Origin: Selenomonadaceae bacterium
Lineage (GTDB): Bacteria > Bacillota > Negativicutes > Selenomonadales > Selenomonadaceae
Reading direction: 5' to 3'
DNA: 63,618 nucleotides
NCBI GenBank assembly: GCA_017554235.1
Contig: JAFZIV010000036.1
Coordinates: 1 to 63,618 of the forward strand
In this document: positions 1 to 9,597 of the stretch, piece after piece
Layout of the letters: each line of letters opens with the position of its first letter
Position numbering within the stretch: position 1 is the first letter of the stretch
Position numbers and translations under genes: made by a program
The notes under the pieces: generated by a model
The model's input: the letters and a program-made list of their open reading frames with translations, nothing else
What the model was told of the DNA's origin: nothing
The model's database searches: none

Positions 1-27
1 AACATTGTTATTGGATTTATAGTCCAT
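1..27 (-). CDS. tnpA: IS200-type transposase TnpA, N-terminal 9 codons only
   Basis: Minus-strand ATG at 25-27 opens a frame reading MDYKSNNNV that runs off the window edge. Y1 (HUH) transposases of the IS200/IS605 family commonly begin with this kind of MDYKSN peptide. A TATAAT-like box lies just upstream on the minus strand (about 35-40), and the left-end hairpin lies behind it. Nine residues alone would be weak evidence, but the hairpin and the TTAC target site support the call. No catalytic residues are visible in this fragment. Confidence 0.6.
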
Positions 28-140
28 AAAAGTATTATATAACAACGATTAACATAACACAAGCGTTTAATTTAAATACTATACAAACTGCGCCGTTTCA
101 TCCCCACAGCTAAAGCAGGGGGCTTTCACGGCGCGTCTTT
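1..140 (-). mobile_element. IS200/IS605 (IS608-like) left end, partial
   Basis: The left edge of the window is the left end of an IS200/IS605-family element read on the minus strand. A large imperfect hairpin lies at about 92-138, with CCCC/GGGG arms around CTTTAG. The minus strand reads TTAC immediately before the element (positions 141-144). TTAC is the target tetranucleotide known for IS608, and it is followed by AAAG as in IS608-type left ends. The tnpA start codon lies inside. The element begins 18 bp past the stop of the epimerase gene. The rest of it lies outside the window. Confidence 0.75.
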
Positions 141-158
141 GTAATTTTCCATACGCGC

Positions 159-1229
159 TCACTTTCCTTTAAAGTAAAATTTTTTGTACCATTCAGCAAA
201 TTTTCGTAAACCTGAACGTAAAGGAGTTTGTGGTCGAAAATTAAAATCTCTTTCCAAATCGCCGGTGTCAGCATATGTGATTGGGACATCGCCCGCTTGC
301 ATCGGTACAAATTTTTTATGGCTTTCAAAATCATAATCTTGCGGTAAAATTTTTGCGCGAATCAGTTCCTGTTGCAAAATGTTCACGAAATCTAAAAGTT
401 TTACTGGCTGATTGTTGCCTATGTTATAAATTTTGTGTGGTGCAAGTGGTAAGCCGTCCGAGTCCTTTTCAATCGCAGGTGGCTTACCTATAACTCTTAA
501 AATTCCCTCTACAATGTCGTCAATGTACGTAAAATCTCGTTCACATTTTCCGTAATTAAAAATCTTTATGTCCTCACCGTTAAGCAACTGATTAGTAAAT
601 TTGAAGTACGCCATATCAGGACGACCGGCAGGACCGTAAACCGTAAAAAATCTTAATCCCGTCGCGGGAATGTTATAAAGGTTGCTGTAACAGTGCGCGA
701 AAAGTTCATTGGATTTTTTCGTTGCAGCGTAAAGACTAACGGGATTATCGACACGATCTGACGTTGAAAAAGGAATTTTTTTGTTGCCGCCATAAACCGA
801 ACTTGAACTGGCATAAACCAAATGATTTATACCGGAATATTGAAAGTAACTGTGTCGGCAAGCTTCAAGGACGTTAAAAAAGCCATTAATGTTGCTCGCA
901 ATATACGCGTCGGGATTTTCTATGCTGTAACGAACTCCGGCTTGTGCGGCAAGATTTACTACAATATTCGGTTGATTTTCAACAAATATTTTATCGACAA
1001 AAATTTTATCCGAAATATCGCCAATCTCAAACTTCCATTTGACATCAGGAAATTTTTTAGCCGTTGACTCAATCTGATTTAAGCGGTAATTTTTCAATGA
1101 GACATCATAATAATCGTTCATATTATCAATGCCGATTACATTTTCAAAATTGCCGGTAGAAATTATTCTCAACGCTAAATTGGCACCGATAAATCCGGCA
1201 GCACCTGTTATTAAAATATTTTTAGCCAT
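159..1229 (-). CDS. NAD-dependent sugar epimerase, UDP-glucuronate 4-epimerase-like
   Basis: Extended short-chain dehydrogenase/reductase of 356 residues. The Rossmann motif GAAGFIG is at residues 9-15. SSSSVYG is at 141-147, the catalytic YAATK pair is at 167-171, and the block ending in VYGPAGRPD is near 197-205. The last block and the overall length fit UDP-glucuronate or UDP-glucose 4-epimerases that supply nucleotide sugars for surface polysaccharides. The start lies 9 bp after the lysS stop with a weak GGAA site, so it is probably cotranscribed with lysS. Exact substrate cannot be read from sequence; a UDP-GlcNAc epimerase is the main alternative. Confidence 0.85.
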   Translation of the reverse strand: MAKNILITGAAGFIGANLALRIISTGNFENVIGIDNMNDYYDVSLKNYRLNQIESTAKKFPDVKWKFEIGDISDKIFVDKIFVENQPNIVVNLAAQAGVRYSIENPDAYIASNINGFFNVLEACRHSYFQYSGINHLVYASSSSVYGGNKKIPFSTSDRVDNPVSLYAATKKSNELFAHCYSNLYNIPATGLRFFTVYGPAGRPDMAYFKFTNQLLNGEDIKIFNYGKCERDFTYIDDIVEGILRVIGKPPAIEKDSDGLPLAPHKIYNIGNNQPVKLLDFVNILQQELIRAKILPQDYDFESHKKFVPMQAGDVPITYADTGDLERDFNFRPQTPLRSGLRKFAEWYKKFYFKGK

Positions 1230-1238
1230 AATTTCAAA

Positions 1239-3229
<1,991 letters not shown>

Positions 3230-3244
3230 TATAAATTTTCCTTT

Positions 3245-3967
3245 CTAAAAATCTTCCAAAATTCTTTTATCGCCCGGAACAATCGGCGACCAAATATTAA
3301 TATTGGCATTGGAGACGTTGTCCCGGAAATTCAATGACGGTATCCACGCGGGATAACCGACGCGGTGCATTGCAACCAAATTTTTTACGTCAACTTGCTT
3401 AACAAATTCAATAATTCCCTTTTCCTGCGATTCCTCAAGCCTTCCGTCAACAGGAAAAAATGCTACATCTACTTCAAGATTTTGAAACTTTTTAAGTTGC
3501 TTTTTAAAAGTTTTTTCCGCTAAAGTTTTTTGTTCCGGCGTATCGTTTTCCCAATGCCACCAGTTAAAATCGCCCGCATGAAAAATTTTCTTACCCGACG
3601 TCGTCTCCACAAGAAAAGATACTCCAACATCCGTAGAATCATACGTCGTAACCTTCAAGCCTTCGCCTTCCCAACTGCTATATTTCTTAAGGAAAGTTAT
3701 GCGCTCCGCAGGAAACATTTTAACGCGCTTAGTGTGCTTAATGTCGTTACTGAAAAGATAGCGCGAAGTTTGCGGCGCATAAGCTCTAATGTGCGTACCA
3801 AAATGGTCAAAGTGCGCGTGGCTTACCAAAATATACAAATTCTTAAAATCTTTCTTTGCAACAACCTTGTCGACAATTTTTTCGGGATCGTCGTAATCGT
3901 CGAAAAGTATCAAAATATCTTCGTCTTTAATCATAAATCCGCTGTTAAGCAGATATACAATTTCCAT
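3245..3967 (-). CDS. MBL-fold metal-dependent hydrolase
   Basis: Metallo-beta-lactamase-fold protein of 240 residues. The metal-binding HAHFDH motif is at 50-55, a second-shell HAGDFN block is near 131, and a late H (MHRVGYPAW) is near 200. The pattern resembles UlaG/YcjD-like MBL proteins that act on small molecules or RNA. The substrate cannot be inferred. No signal peptide is seen, so it is probably cytoplasmic. The start has GGAGTG about 11 nt upstream. It precedes greA by 16 bp and may share its transcript. Confidence 0.75.
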   Translation of the reverse strand: MEIVYLLNSGFMIKDEDILILFDDYDDPEKIVDKVVAKKDFKNLYILVSHAHFDHFGTHIRAYAPQTSRYLFSNDIKHTKRVKMFPAERITFLKKYSSWEGEGLKVTTYDSTDVGVSFLVETTSGKKIFHAGDFNWWHWENDTPEQKTLAEKTFKKQLKKFQNLEVDVAFFPVDGRLEESQEKGIIEFVKQVDVKNLVAMHRVGYPAWIPSLNFRDNVSNANINIWSPIVPGDKRILEDF

Positions 3968-3986
3968 TTTGAAAAATCACTCCTTT

Positions 3987-4015
3987 TTAATTAAGAATGT
4001 AGAATTAAGAATTAA
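3987..4015. repeat. dispersed AATTAAGAAT-type short repeat
   Basis: Degenerate heptad-like run built from GAATTA/AAGAATT units between the MBL and YitT genes, overlapping the YitT stop. Similar runs occur at 21601-21635 and 52441-52474, always at gene ends or starts. They look like low-complexity dispersed repeats rather than a coding or promoter signal. Confidence 0.5.
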
Positions 4016-4953
4016 TTTTCATGCAATGCCTTTTGAATTTTTTCCTCAACATCAGGCGAAAGTTTATCGGCGTCAGGAATTTTCATAGTATTTGACGGAC
4101 GAGTAAAGCCGCGCCCCATAACTTCACCTGCCGACATTACAATCATAAAAGCATTTCTGTCAATCGCTTGCGTAATGATTTTTAATTTGCCAAGTTGAGT
4201 CAAGCGGACGACTACCATAACAATTTCTCGTTCTTCACCGCTGAAAGCTCCTTCGCCGTGCAAAAAAGTTACGCCGCGCCCAACGTCATTCATAATAGCG
4301 TTGGCAATCTCACGCGACTTTTCAGAGATAATTAAAACCGCCTTACTTTGATTCAATCCTGCAATAACTTTATCCGTGAATTGCCCGACGACAAACATAT
4401 AAATCATTGTGAACATTGCGAGTTTAATGCCGAATAAAACTCCTGCGGCTGCAACAATTAAACAGTTAAAAGCAAAAATTACCGAGCCGATATTCATTGA
4501 GTAAAACTTTTTGAAAATCGCGCCAAGTATATCAAAGCCGCCGGTACTGCCATTCATACGAAAAACGATTCCGTAACCTGTGCCGATAAATACACCGCCG
4601 TAAATCGCCGCTAACATAGTTTCATCTCCAAGCGGCGCGTAGGCATTCAAAAATCTTGTAGCGTCAATGCAGACAGAAAATAAAACCGTTCCAATAATTA
4701 CGTCAATGGTATAATTTTTTCCCAACAATTTATAGGACGCAATCAACAGCGGTATGTTGTACAAAAAAGATTGAATACCAATAGGCAATTCCGCCAAATA
4801 GTAAATGATAATCGCAATGCCTGTTACGCCGCCGGTTAAAAGATGACTCGGCACGACAAAAAGATTTATCGAACACGCGGCAATAAGACAGCCAATCAAC
4901 ATTCCCACATATCTTAGCGGTTGACGTTTATAAATCATCGCGGCAACTTTCAA
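4012..4953 (-). CDS. YitT family membrane protein (DUF161 + DUF2179)
   Basis: Integral membrane protein of 313 residues. Five or more hydrophobic segments occupy about residues 12-205, and a soluble C-terminal domain (about 210-300) contains a GRGVTFLHGEGAFSGEE block typical of DUF2179. Family members are common in Firmicutes; some are linked to transport or stress, but the role is unsettled. The start is TTG at 4953, with AGGAGG 8 nt upstream. The SD sets this start over downstream ATGs. Confidence 0.85.
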   Translation of the reverse strand: MKVAAMIYKRQPLRYVGMLIGCLIAACSINLFVVPSHLLTGGVTGIAIIIYYLAELPIGIQSFLYNIPLLIASYKLLGKNYTIDVIIGTVLFSVCIDATRFLNAYAPLGDETMLAAIYGGVFIGTGYGIVFRMNGSTGGFDILGAIFKKFYSMNIGSVIFAFNCLIVAAAGVLFGIKLAMFTMIYMFVVGQFTDKVIAGLNQSKAVLIISEKSREIANAIMNDVGRGVTFLHGEGAFSGEEREIVMVVVRLTQLGKLKIITQAIDRNAFMIVMSAGEVMGRGFTRPSNTMKIPDADKLSPDVEEKIQKALHEN

Positions 4954-5040
4954 ACGACCTTCCTCCTATGCAACGCCGCATATTATAGCACAAAAATTAT
5001 TTTGTTGCGCAATAAAAAAATTTTTATTTGAATAAAAGCA

Positions 5041-5082
5041 AAAAAAATTTGCAACCCTTTTCGTTGCTGAAAAGAATTGCAA
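5041..5082 (-). terminator. rho-independent terminator of rpoD
   Basis: On the minus strand a 14-bp stem (TTGCAATTCTTTTC pairing with GAAAAGGGTTGCAA, with G-T wobbles) encloses loop AGCAAC and is followed by a run of T. It begins 8 bp after the rpoD stop and closes the dnaG-rpoD transcript. Confidence 0.85.
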
Positions 5083-5090
5083 AAGTTTTC

Positions 5091-6440
5091 TTATTCTAAA
5101 AAATCCTTAAGCTTTTTACTGCGGCTGGGGTGACGAAGTTTCCGCAGTGCCTTAGCTTCAATCTGCCTTATACGTTCACGAGTTACTTTAAAATTTTTGC
5201 CGACCTCTTCAAGGGTACGGGCTTTTCCGTCCTCCAAACCGAAACGCAACATTAAAACTTGCTTTTCGCGATCCGTCAAAGTCCCTAACACTTCAGTAAG
5301 CTGTTCCCTTAAAAGAACATCTGCCGCCGCGTCCGCAGGTGCTTGCGCGTCACGATCTTCTATGAAGTCGCCTAAATGTGAATCTTCCTCTTCGCCAATA
5401 GGCGTTTCCAAAGATACAGGCTCTTGCGCGATTTTCATTATTTCCAATACGCGGTCAACAGTTGTGTCCATCTCTTTGGCGATTTCATCGGGAGTAGGTT
5501 CCCTGCCGTGTTTTTGCAGAAGTTGCCTTTGCACTCTGATTAATTTATTGATTGTTTCAACCATATGAACTGGTATGCGAATTGTACGCGCTTGGTCTGC
5601 GATTGCTCGCGTTATTGCCTGCCGTATCCACCACGTTGCATAAGTGCTGAACTTGTAGCCTTTCTTGTAGTCAAATTTTTCTACGGCTTTAATCAATCCG
5701 AGATTGCCTTCTTGAATCAAGTCGAGGAATAACATTCCGCGTCCAATGTATCTTTTTGCAATGCTGACTACAAGGCGTAAATTTGCTTCCGCTAAATCCC
5801 TTTGCGCTTGCAATGCTGATTCTAAATCTTTGTCGCGATTTTCCATAAGCTTTGCAAGTTCAACTTCCTGTTGTGCTGTCAACAAAGGTACGCGCCCGAT
5901 TTCTTTAAGATACATTCTTACGGGATCATCAACACCGCCGTCGACGATTCCTGTTTCAATTTCAAGGGGTCTTATTATTGGCGTATGAACTTCGGCAGAA
6001 TCATCAGCGTTTAAAGTATTGGGAATAATTCCTTGCCCGATAATTTCTGCTATGCCGTCGTCCGCGCCAATCTTTGTGCTGAAAGTATTTTCCTGTCTTG
6101 AAAAGTGATCGCCGGTTACATCATCAATACTTTGATCTATTGACGCATCAAGACTGCGATCATCAAAACTTTCATCGTCTACAATCTCAATTTTTCTGCT
6201 TATCAGCTCTCCGTAAACGCTGTCAAATTCATCAACGGATTTTTCAATATCTGCATCCAGCCCGCTTGTAGCCTCTACAAGATCGCTCTGATACAACTTC
6301 CCGCCATTCTTCATGGCTTTTTCGTATAGCATTGCAACTATATGTTGAGAGTTGCTACTCGTGCCGGATTCGCTCGATTCGATTTTTTTATTTTCGTTCG
6401 ACATACGAAGCCCGTTACTTACTTTCAAACTCTTATTCAA
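5091..6440 (-). CDS. rpoD: RNA polymerase primary sigma factor
   Basis: Sigma-70 of 449 residues. A divergent acidic N-terminus of about 165 residues is followed by region 1.2 ([12 protein letters not shown]), region 2 with the core-binding and -10 recognition helix ([14 protein letters not shown]), region 3, and the region 4.2 helix-turn-helix ([19 protein letters not shown]) at the end. It directs housekeeping transcription. The best frame starts at TTG (6438-6440). The only good SD (AGGAGG) is 17 nt upstream, with a small hairpin between them; the next ATG (codon 13) has no SD. It lies downstream of dnaG in the classic order. Confidence 0.97.
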   Translation of the reverse strand: MNKSLKVSNGLRMSNENKKIESSESGTSSNSQHIVAMLYEKAMKNGGKLYQSDLVEATSGLDADIEKSVDEFDSVYGELISRKIEIVDDESFDDRSLDASIDQSIDDVTGDHFSRQENTFSTKIGADDGIAEIIGQGIIPNTLNADDSAEVHTPIIRPLEIETGIVDGGVDDPVRMYLKEIGRVPLLTAQQEVELAKLMENRDKDLESALQAQRDLAEANLRLVVSIAKRYIGRGMLFLDLIQEGNLGLIKAVEKFDYKKGYKFSTYATWWIRQAITRAIADQARTIRIPVHMVETINKLIRVQRQLLQKHGREPTPDEIAKEMDTTVDRVLEIMKIAQEPVSLETPIGEEEDSHLGDFIEDRDAQAPADAAADVLLREQLTEVLGTLTDREKQVLMLRFGLEDGKARTLEEVGKNFKVTRERIRQIEAKALRKLRHPSRSKKLKDFLE

Positions 6441-6466
6441 AAGACGGTAACGTCTGCACCTCCTTA
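6441..6466 (-). promoter_or_regulatory. rpoD ribosome-binding region with hairpin between SD and TTG start
   Basis: On the minus strand AAGGAGGTGC is followed by AGACG-TTAC-CGTCT, a perfect 5-bp hairpin, and then T-TTG. Linear spacing is 17 nt, too long for normal initiation. With the hairpin closed, only about 3 nt separate the SD from the start codon. Confidence 0.5.
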
Positions 6467-6526
6467 TGAATTTTGGATTATATATTTAACGGTGGGATAA
6501 AAATTTTCATCACACCTGCCGGATTC

Positions 6527-8137
6527 TTATTTTTTATTCTGATTACTAAAGTCAGTTAATTTTTTTAAATTTTTGTTGCCGAAATTTTTTTCAATCATAG
6601 CATCAATTTTTATGTGCGAATAGTCGACGCTCCAAATTTTTTTTGCAAGAAAGTCTAACCCGTCTTCAAAGGCTATTCTTTCATAATCAGTTGGACTTTG
6701 AGTATTTTCCAACATACTCAAAATTTTTTCGTCAACATCGCCTTCAAAAAAAATCGCCGCACCTTCCTTGTTGGGGCGTGAATTTTCATCCAAACAAATC
6801 ATCAAATATTCAATCAGTGCCTGCTGACTATCTGAAAAAATTTCCTTAGGCAATACATTCATCACGTATCTAAATAAGCCTGATTCGCGACAAGCTACTC
6901 TCAAAATCGCTTCGCCGGCTTTCTTAGTAGCCGGACTTTTGATAAAAATTTGATTGACGGGAACAATTTTCTGCGCGGCTTCACCGTCAGGGGCAAGCCT
7001 TTTAGAAAATTCGTAATCGTCGAAAGGCAAACTGTCATTAAGATTTTGTAGGAAAATTTCTGTACCGTTTTTGCTTACAAATTCGTAAATATTTTCAGGC
7101 AACGCGGCAACAAAAATTTTTCCGTCTTGTCGTGCGACAGAAACAATAACTTCTTCCTCAATCTCTAAGGTGTCACCGGTTTTTAAACAGAAAATTATAC
7201 GCTTGGCTAATCCTGCTAAAATTTCGGCTTGCTCAATCGTCAAAGTGTCAGCGAATACAGCGACAACATTTTCAACGCCCACGCTCGACAAATAAACTGC
7301 GTCAAGACAATCTTCAACAATTATAACGCTGTTTGTCTTTACGATAGCACGACGCGCCGCTTTAAGACCGAAGATCAGTTGACGCCGATTGAAAAAAGGA
7401 CTTTCTTTAGGGTAAACGTATTTGGAAGTAATTCCTTCAGACTCGTAAAAAATTTTCTTCTCAAAATCGTAAATTCGCCCGATTAACGCAGCCGTATTTC
7501 CGAATTGATTTAAAATTGGAATCGTTATGCAATCTTGAAATTTATCGTTAAAACCTTCGTCCGTACTTTCGACTAAGCCCGATTGTACCATTTCATATAA
7601 TTTAAAATCGTACCAGTCCAAAAATGTCATCAAGTCTTTTACGTGATTCGGAGCAAAACCCAGTTGAAATTTTTCAATTTCTCTCTTTTTAATTCCACGT
7701 GATTCTAAATATTTCCTGCAAGGTTCGCCCTCGTCCGCATTCATCAAAATTTCTTGATAAAAATCCCGCGCATAATCGTTAATTTCCGTCAGTTCTCTAT
7801 TACTGCGTGCAATTCTTTCTGCATTAAAATCAATCTTCGTCGAATCAAATTTCAAGTTAAAATTTTTTGCCTGAAGTTCAAACGCCTCCATGAAGCTGAT
7901 ATTCTTAATTCTTGCAACAAAGTTTAAAGCACTGCCGCCCGCGTGACAATCGACGCAATAAAATTTTCCTTCAATCGGATTTACCGCTAACGATTCGCCT
8001 TCGTCTTTGTGAAACGGACATCGACCAAAGTACAATTCGCCGTCTTTCCTTAAAGCCACGTGCTTTGAAATAATTTCGTAAATGTCCAAATTATTTTGCA
8101 CAAGTCGCACGCGCTCGCTTAACTGCCAATACTCCAC
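6527..8137 (-). CDS. dnaG: DNA primase, divergent DnaG
   Basis: Primase that would make RNA primers for replication. The N-terminal zinc ribbon is intact (C40, H43, C61, C64, the same numbers as in well-studied DnaG). The RNA-polymerase core and a TOPRIM domain follow. Of the TOPRIM residues, E275 in VEDCLD is kept. The usual FDGDxAG loop is replaced by CLKTGDTL (317-324), and the RFRxRIMFPI basic block reads KFQDCITIPI. Length (536) is short for the family. The start is GTG with GGAGG 6 nt upstream. Its place before rpoD supports dnaG, but activity is uncertain. Confidence 0.85.
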   Translation of the reverse strand: MEYWQLSERVRLVQNNLDIYEIISKHVALRKDGELYFGRCPFHKDEGESLAVNPIEGKFYCVDCHAGGSALNFVARIKNISFMEAFELQAKNFNLKFDSTKIDFNAERIARSNRELTEINDYARDFYQEILMNADEGEPCRKYLESRGIKKREIEKFQLGFAPNHVKDLMTFLDWYDFKLYEMVQSGLVESTDEGFNDKFQDCITIPILNQFGNTAALIGRIYDFEKKIFYESEGITSKYVYPKESPFFNRRQLIFGLKAARRAIVKTNSVIIVEDCLDAVYLSSVGVENVVAVFADTLTIEQAEILAGLAKRIIFCLKTGDTLEIEEEVIVSVARQDGKIFVAALPENIYEFVSKNGTEIFLQNLNDSLPFDDYEFSKRLAPDGEAAQKIVPVNQIFIKSPATKKAGEAILRVACRESGLFRYVMNVLPKEIFSDSQQALIEYLMICLDENSRPNKEGAAIFFEGDVDEKILSMLENTQSPTDYERIAFEDGLDFLAKKIWSVDYSHIKIDAMIEKNFGNKNLKKLTDFSNQNKK

Positions 8138-8198
8138 GTCTTACCTCCGCCGTCTATATATTCCCTACGTTTTTAAAATTCCCTTTTTTTATGGCATT

Positions 8199-8234
8199 AA
8201 AAAACTTCCCCGCTCAATCTGCAGAGAAGTTTTT
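8199..8234 (-). terminator. rho-independent terminator between argF/tandem motif and dnaG
   Basis: On the minus strand AAAAACTTCTCTGC pairs with GCGGGGAAGTTTTT around loop AGATTGA, followed by T residues. The stem is 14 bp with two wobbles. It lies 62 bp upstream of the dnaG start and downstream of the tandem motifs, so it could end the argF transcript or act as an attenuator for dnaG. Confidence 0.8.
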
Positions 8235-8277
8235 CAAAAATTTTTCGCGACTATCGAAAACCCTAAATTCACTTTAC

Positions 8278-8359
8278 GATTGAATTTGCCCTAATTTACG
8301 GGAGGTCGCCTCCGAAATTCTCGGGGTTGAAGCAAAAATTTCTAAACCAATGATTGAAT
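8278..8359. repeat. tandem structured motif, copy A
   Basis: An 82-bp unit that matches the unit at 8466-8547 with a few substitutions. It can fold into a three-way arrangement: GAATTT pairs with AAATTC, CCC with GGG, and GGAGG with CCTCC around TCG. The last stem differs from copy B by a paired G-C to A-T change. It lies in the 417-bp argF-dnaG gap, which has no ORF of note. Confidence 0.7.
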
Positions 8360-8465
8360 ATGAAAATTCATTCAGAAAAATTTCACCAAAACCACTTGAG
8401 GTATAAACTTTTTGAAATGGATTTTTATTTTTCTATATAATCAACGATATAAATTTTCACCTAAT

Positions 8466-8547
8466 GATTGAATTTGCCCTAATTTGCGGGAAGTCGCTTA
8501 AAAAATTCTCGGGGTTGAAGCAAAAATTTCTAAACCATTAATTGAAT
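8466..8547. repeat. tandem structured motif, copy B
   Basis: Second 82-bp unit, starting 188 bp after copy A and separated from it by about 106 bp of AT-rich sequence. It keeps the outer GAATTT/AAATTC stem and the CCC/GGG stem. The third stem is AAG-TCG-CTT, weaker than in copy A. Its end lies 8 bp from the argF stop. No known RNA family was recognised. Confidence 0.7.
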
Positions 8548-8554
8548 AAACTTT

Positions 8555-9487
8555 TTAGCGCATCGTCGCCGCCATAATTGCCTTTTGTACATGCAAGCGA
8601 TTTTCCGCCTCTTCAAAAATAACATCAGCGTTGCGCTCAAAAACTTCGTCGGTAATTTCCTCGCCACGATAAGCCGGTAAACAGTGCATAACTATTGCCG
8701 ATTTATGCGCGTGACTCAAAAGTTCCTCGTTGACTTGATACGGCGCAAAAATTTTCTTACGTTCGTCGTGTTCAGCTTCCTGTCCCATACTCGCCCAAGT
8801 ATCCGTCGCAATTACATCTGCGTCTTTAACCGCCGCGATTGGATCTTCCGTCCACTGCAACTGCGCACCGGTTTTTTCAGCGTCTGCAAGAGCATTTTTA
8901 AAAACTTCATCGTTAGGCTTATGATTTTGCGGAGTTGCAACCGTCAATGCCATGCCAACTTTTGCCGCGCCGTAAAGATAAGAATTAGCCATATTATTTC
9001 CGTCACCGACATACGCCATTTTTAAATCTTTGAACCGCTTACCCTTAAATTCGCGAATCGTCAACAAGTCCGTTAAAACTTGGCACGGGTGAAGTAAATC
9101 GCTAAGCCCGTTAATAATCGGAATATCGGCATACTTAGCGAACTCAACAAGTCTGTCGTGACCGAATGTCCGAATCATTATCCCATCAAGGTAGCGTGAC
9201 AAAACCCGCGCAGTATCTTTAATCGGCTCGCCGCGTCCAAGTTGCAAGTCTCTGTTAGACAAAAATAACGCTGACCCGCCCAACTGAAACATTCCGACTT
9301 CAAAGGAAACGCGCGTCCTAGTCGATGACTTTTCAAAAATCATTCCCAACGTTTTACCTTTCAAAAGGTGCGGCGTTGCGTCCATTTTGCACATTGTTTT
9401 CAATTCTGCCGCGAAGTCTAAAAGTTCTTCGACTTCGTCAACGCCCAAATCGTGAATTGAAAGTAAATCTCTGCCTTTTAAAAACAT
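8555..9487 (-). CDS. argF: ornithine carbamoyltransferase
   Basis: Makes citrulline from ornithine and carbamoyl phosphate in arginine biosynthesis. The carbamoyl-phosphate loop SSTRTR is at about 54-59, HPCQ is mid-protein, and the ornithine-binding HCLPA is near 268. The length is 310 residues when started at the ATG at 9485-9487, which has GGAGG 8 nt upstream. An in-frame start 48 bp further up lacks an SD and would add a non-family peptide. It is followed by the tandem motif region and preceded by argD. Confidence 0.97.
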   Translation of the reverse strand: MFLKGRDLLSIHDLGVDEVEELLDFAAELKTMCKMDATPHLLKGKTLGMIFEKSSTRTRVSFEVGMFQLGGSALFLSNRDLQLGRGEPIKDTARVLSRYLDGIMIRTFGHDRLVEFAKYADIPIINGLSDLLHPCQVLTDLLTIREFKGKRFKDLKMAYVGDGNNMANSYLYGAAKVGMALTVATPQNHKPNDEVFKNALADAEKTGAQLQWTEDPIAAVKDADVIATDTWASMGQEAEHDERKKIFAPYQVNEELLSHAHKSAIVMHCLPAYRGEEITDEVFERNADVIFEEAENRLHVQKAIMAATMR

Positions 9488-9597
9488 CTTCAAGTCCTCC
9501 GTTAATATAATTTTTTTTATTTTTTTAAACAGCATTTCTCTTTTGAAAGAAAAACATAATCGAATCGAGGAGTTGCCGAATTGGTTAAATTTTTTAA

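Noticed and set aside
8278..8547. CRISPR array
   Set aside because: Only two units, 82 bp long with a 106-bp gap, and no cas gene anywhere in the window.
9570..9595. GAGGAGTTGCCGAATTGGTTAAA resembles the 5' half of a tRNA-Ser (acceptor start and D-arm)
   Set aside because: No anticodon arm, T-arm or CCA-side acceptor follows; the next bases are the argD stop region. At most a fragment.
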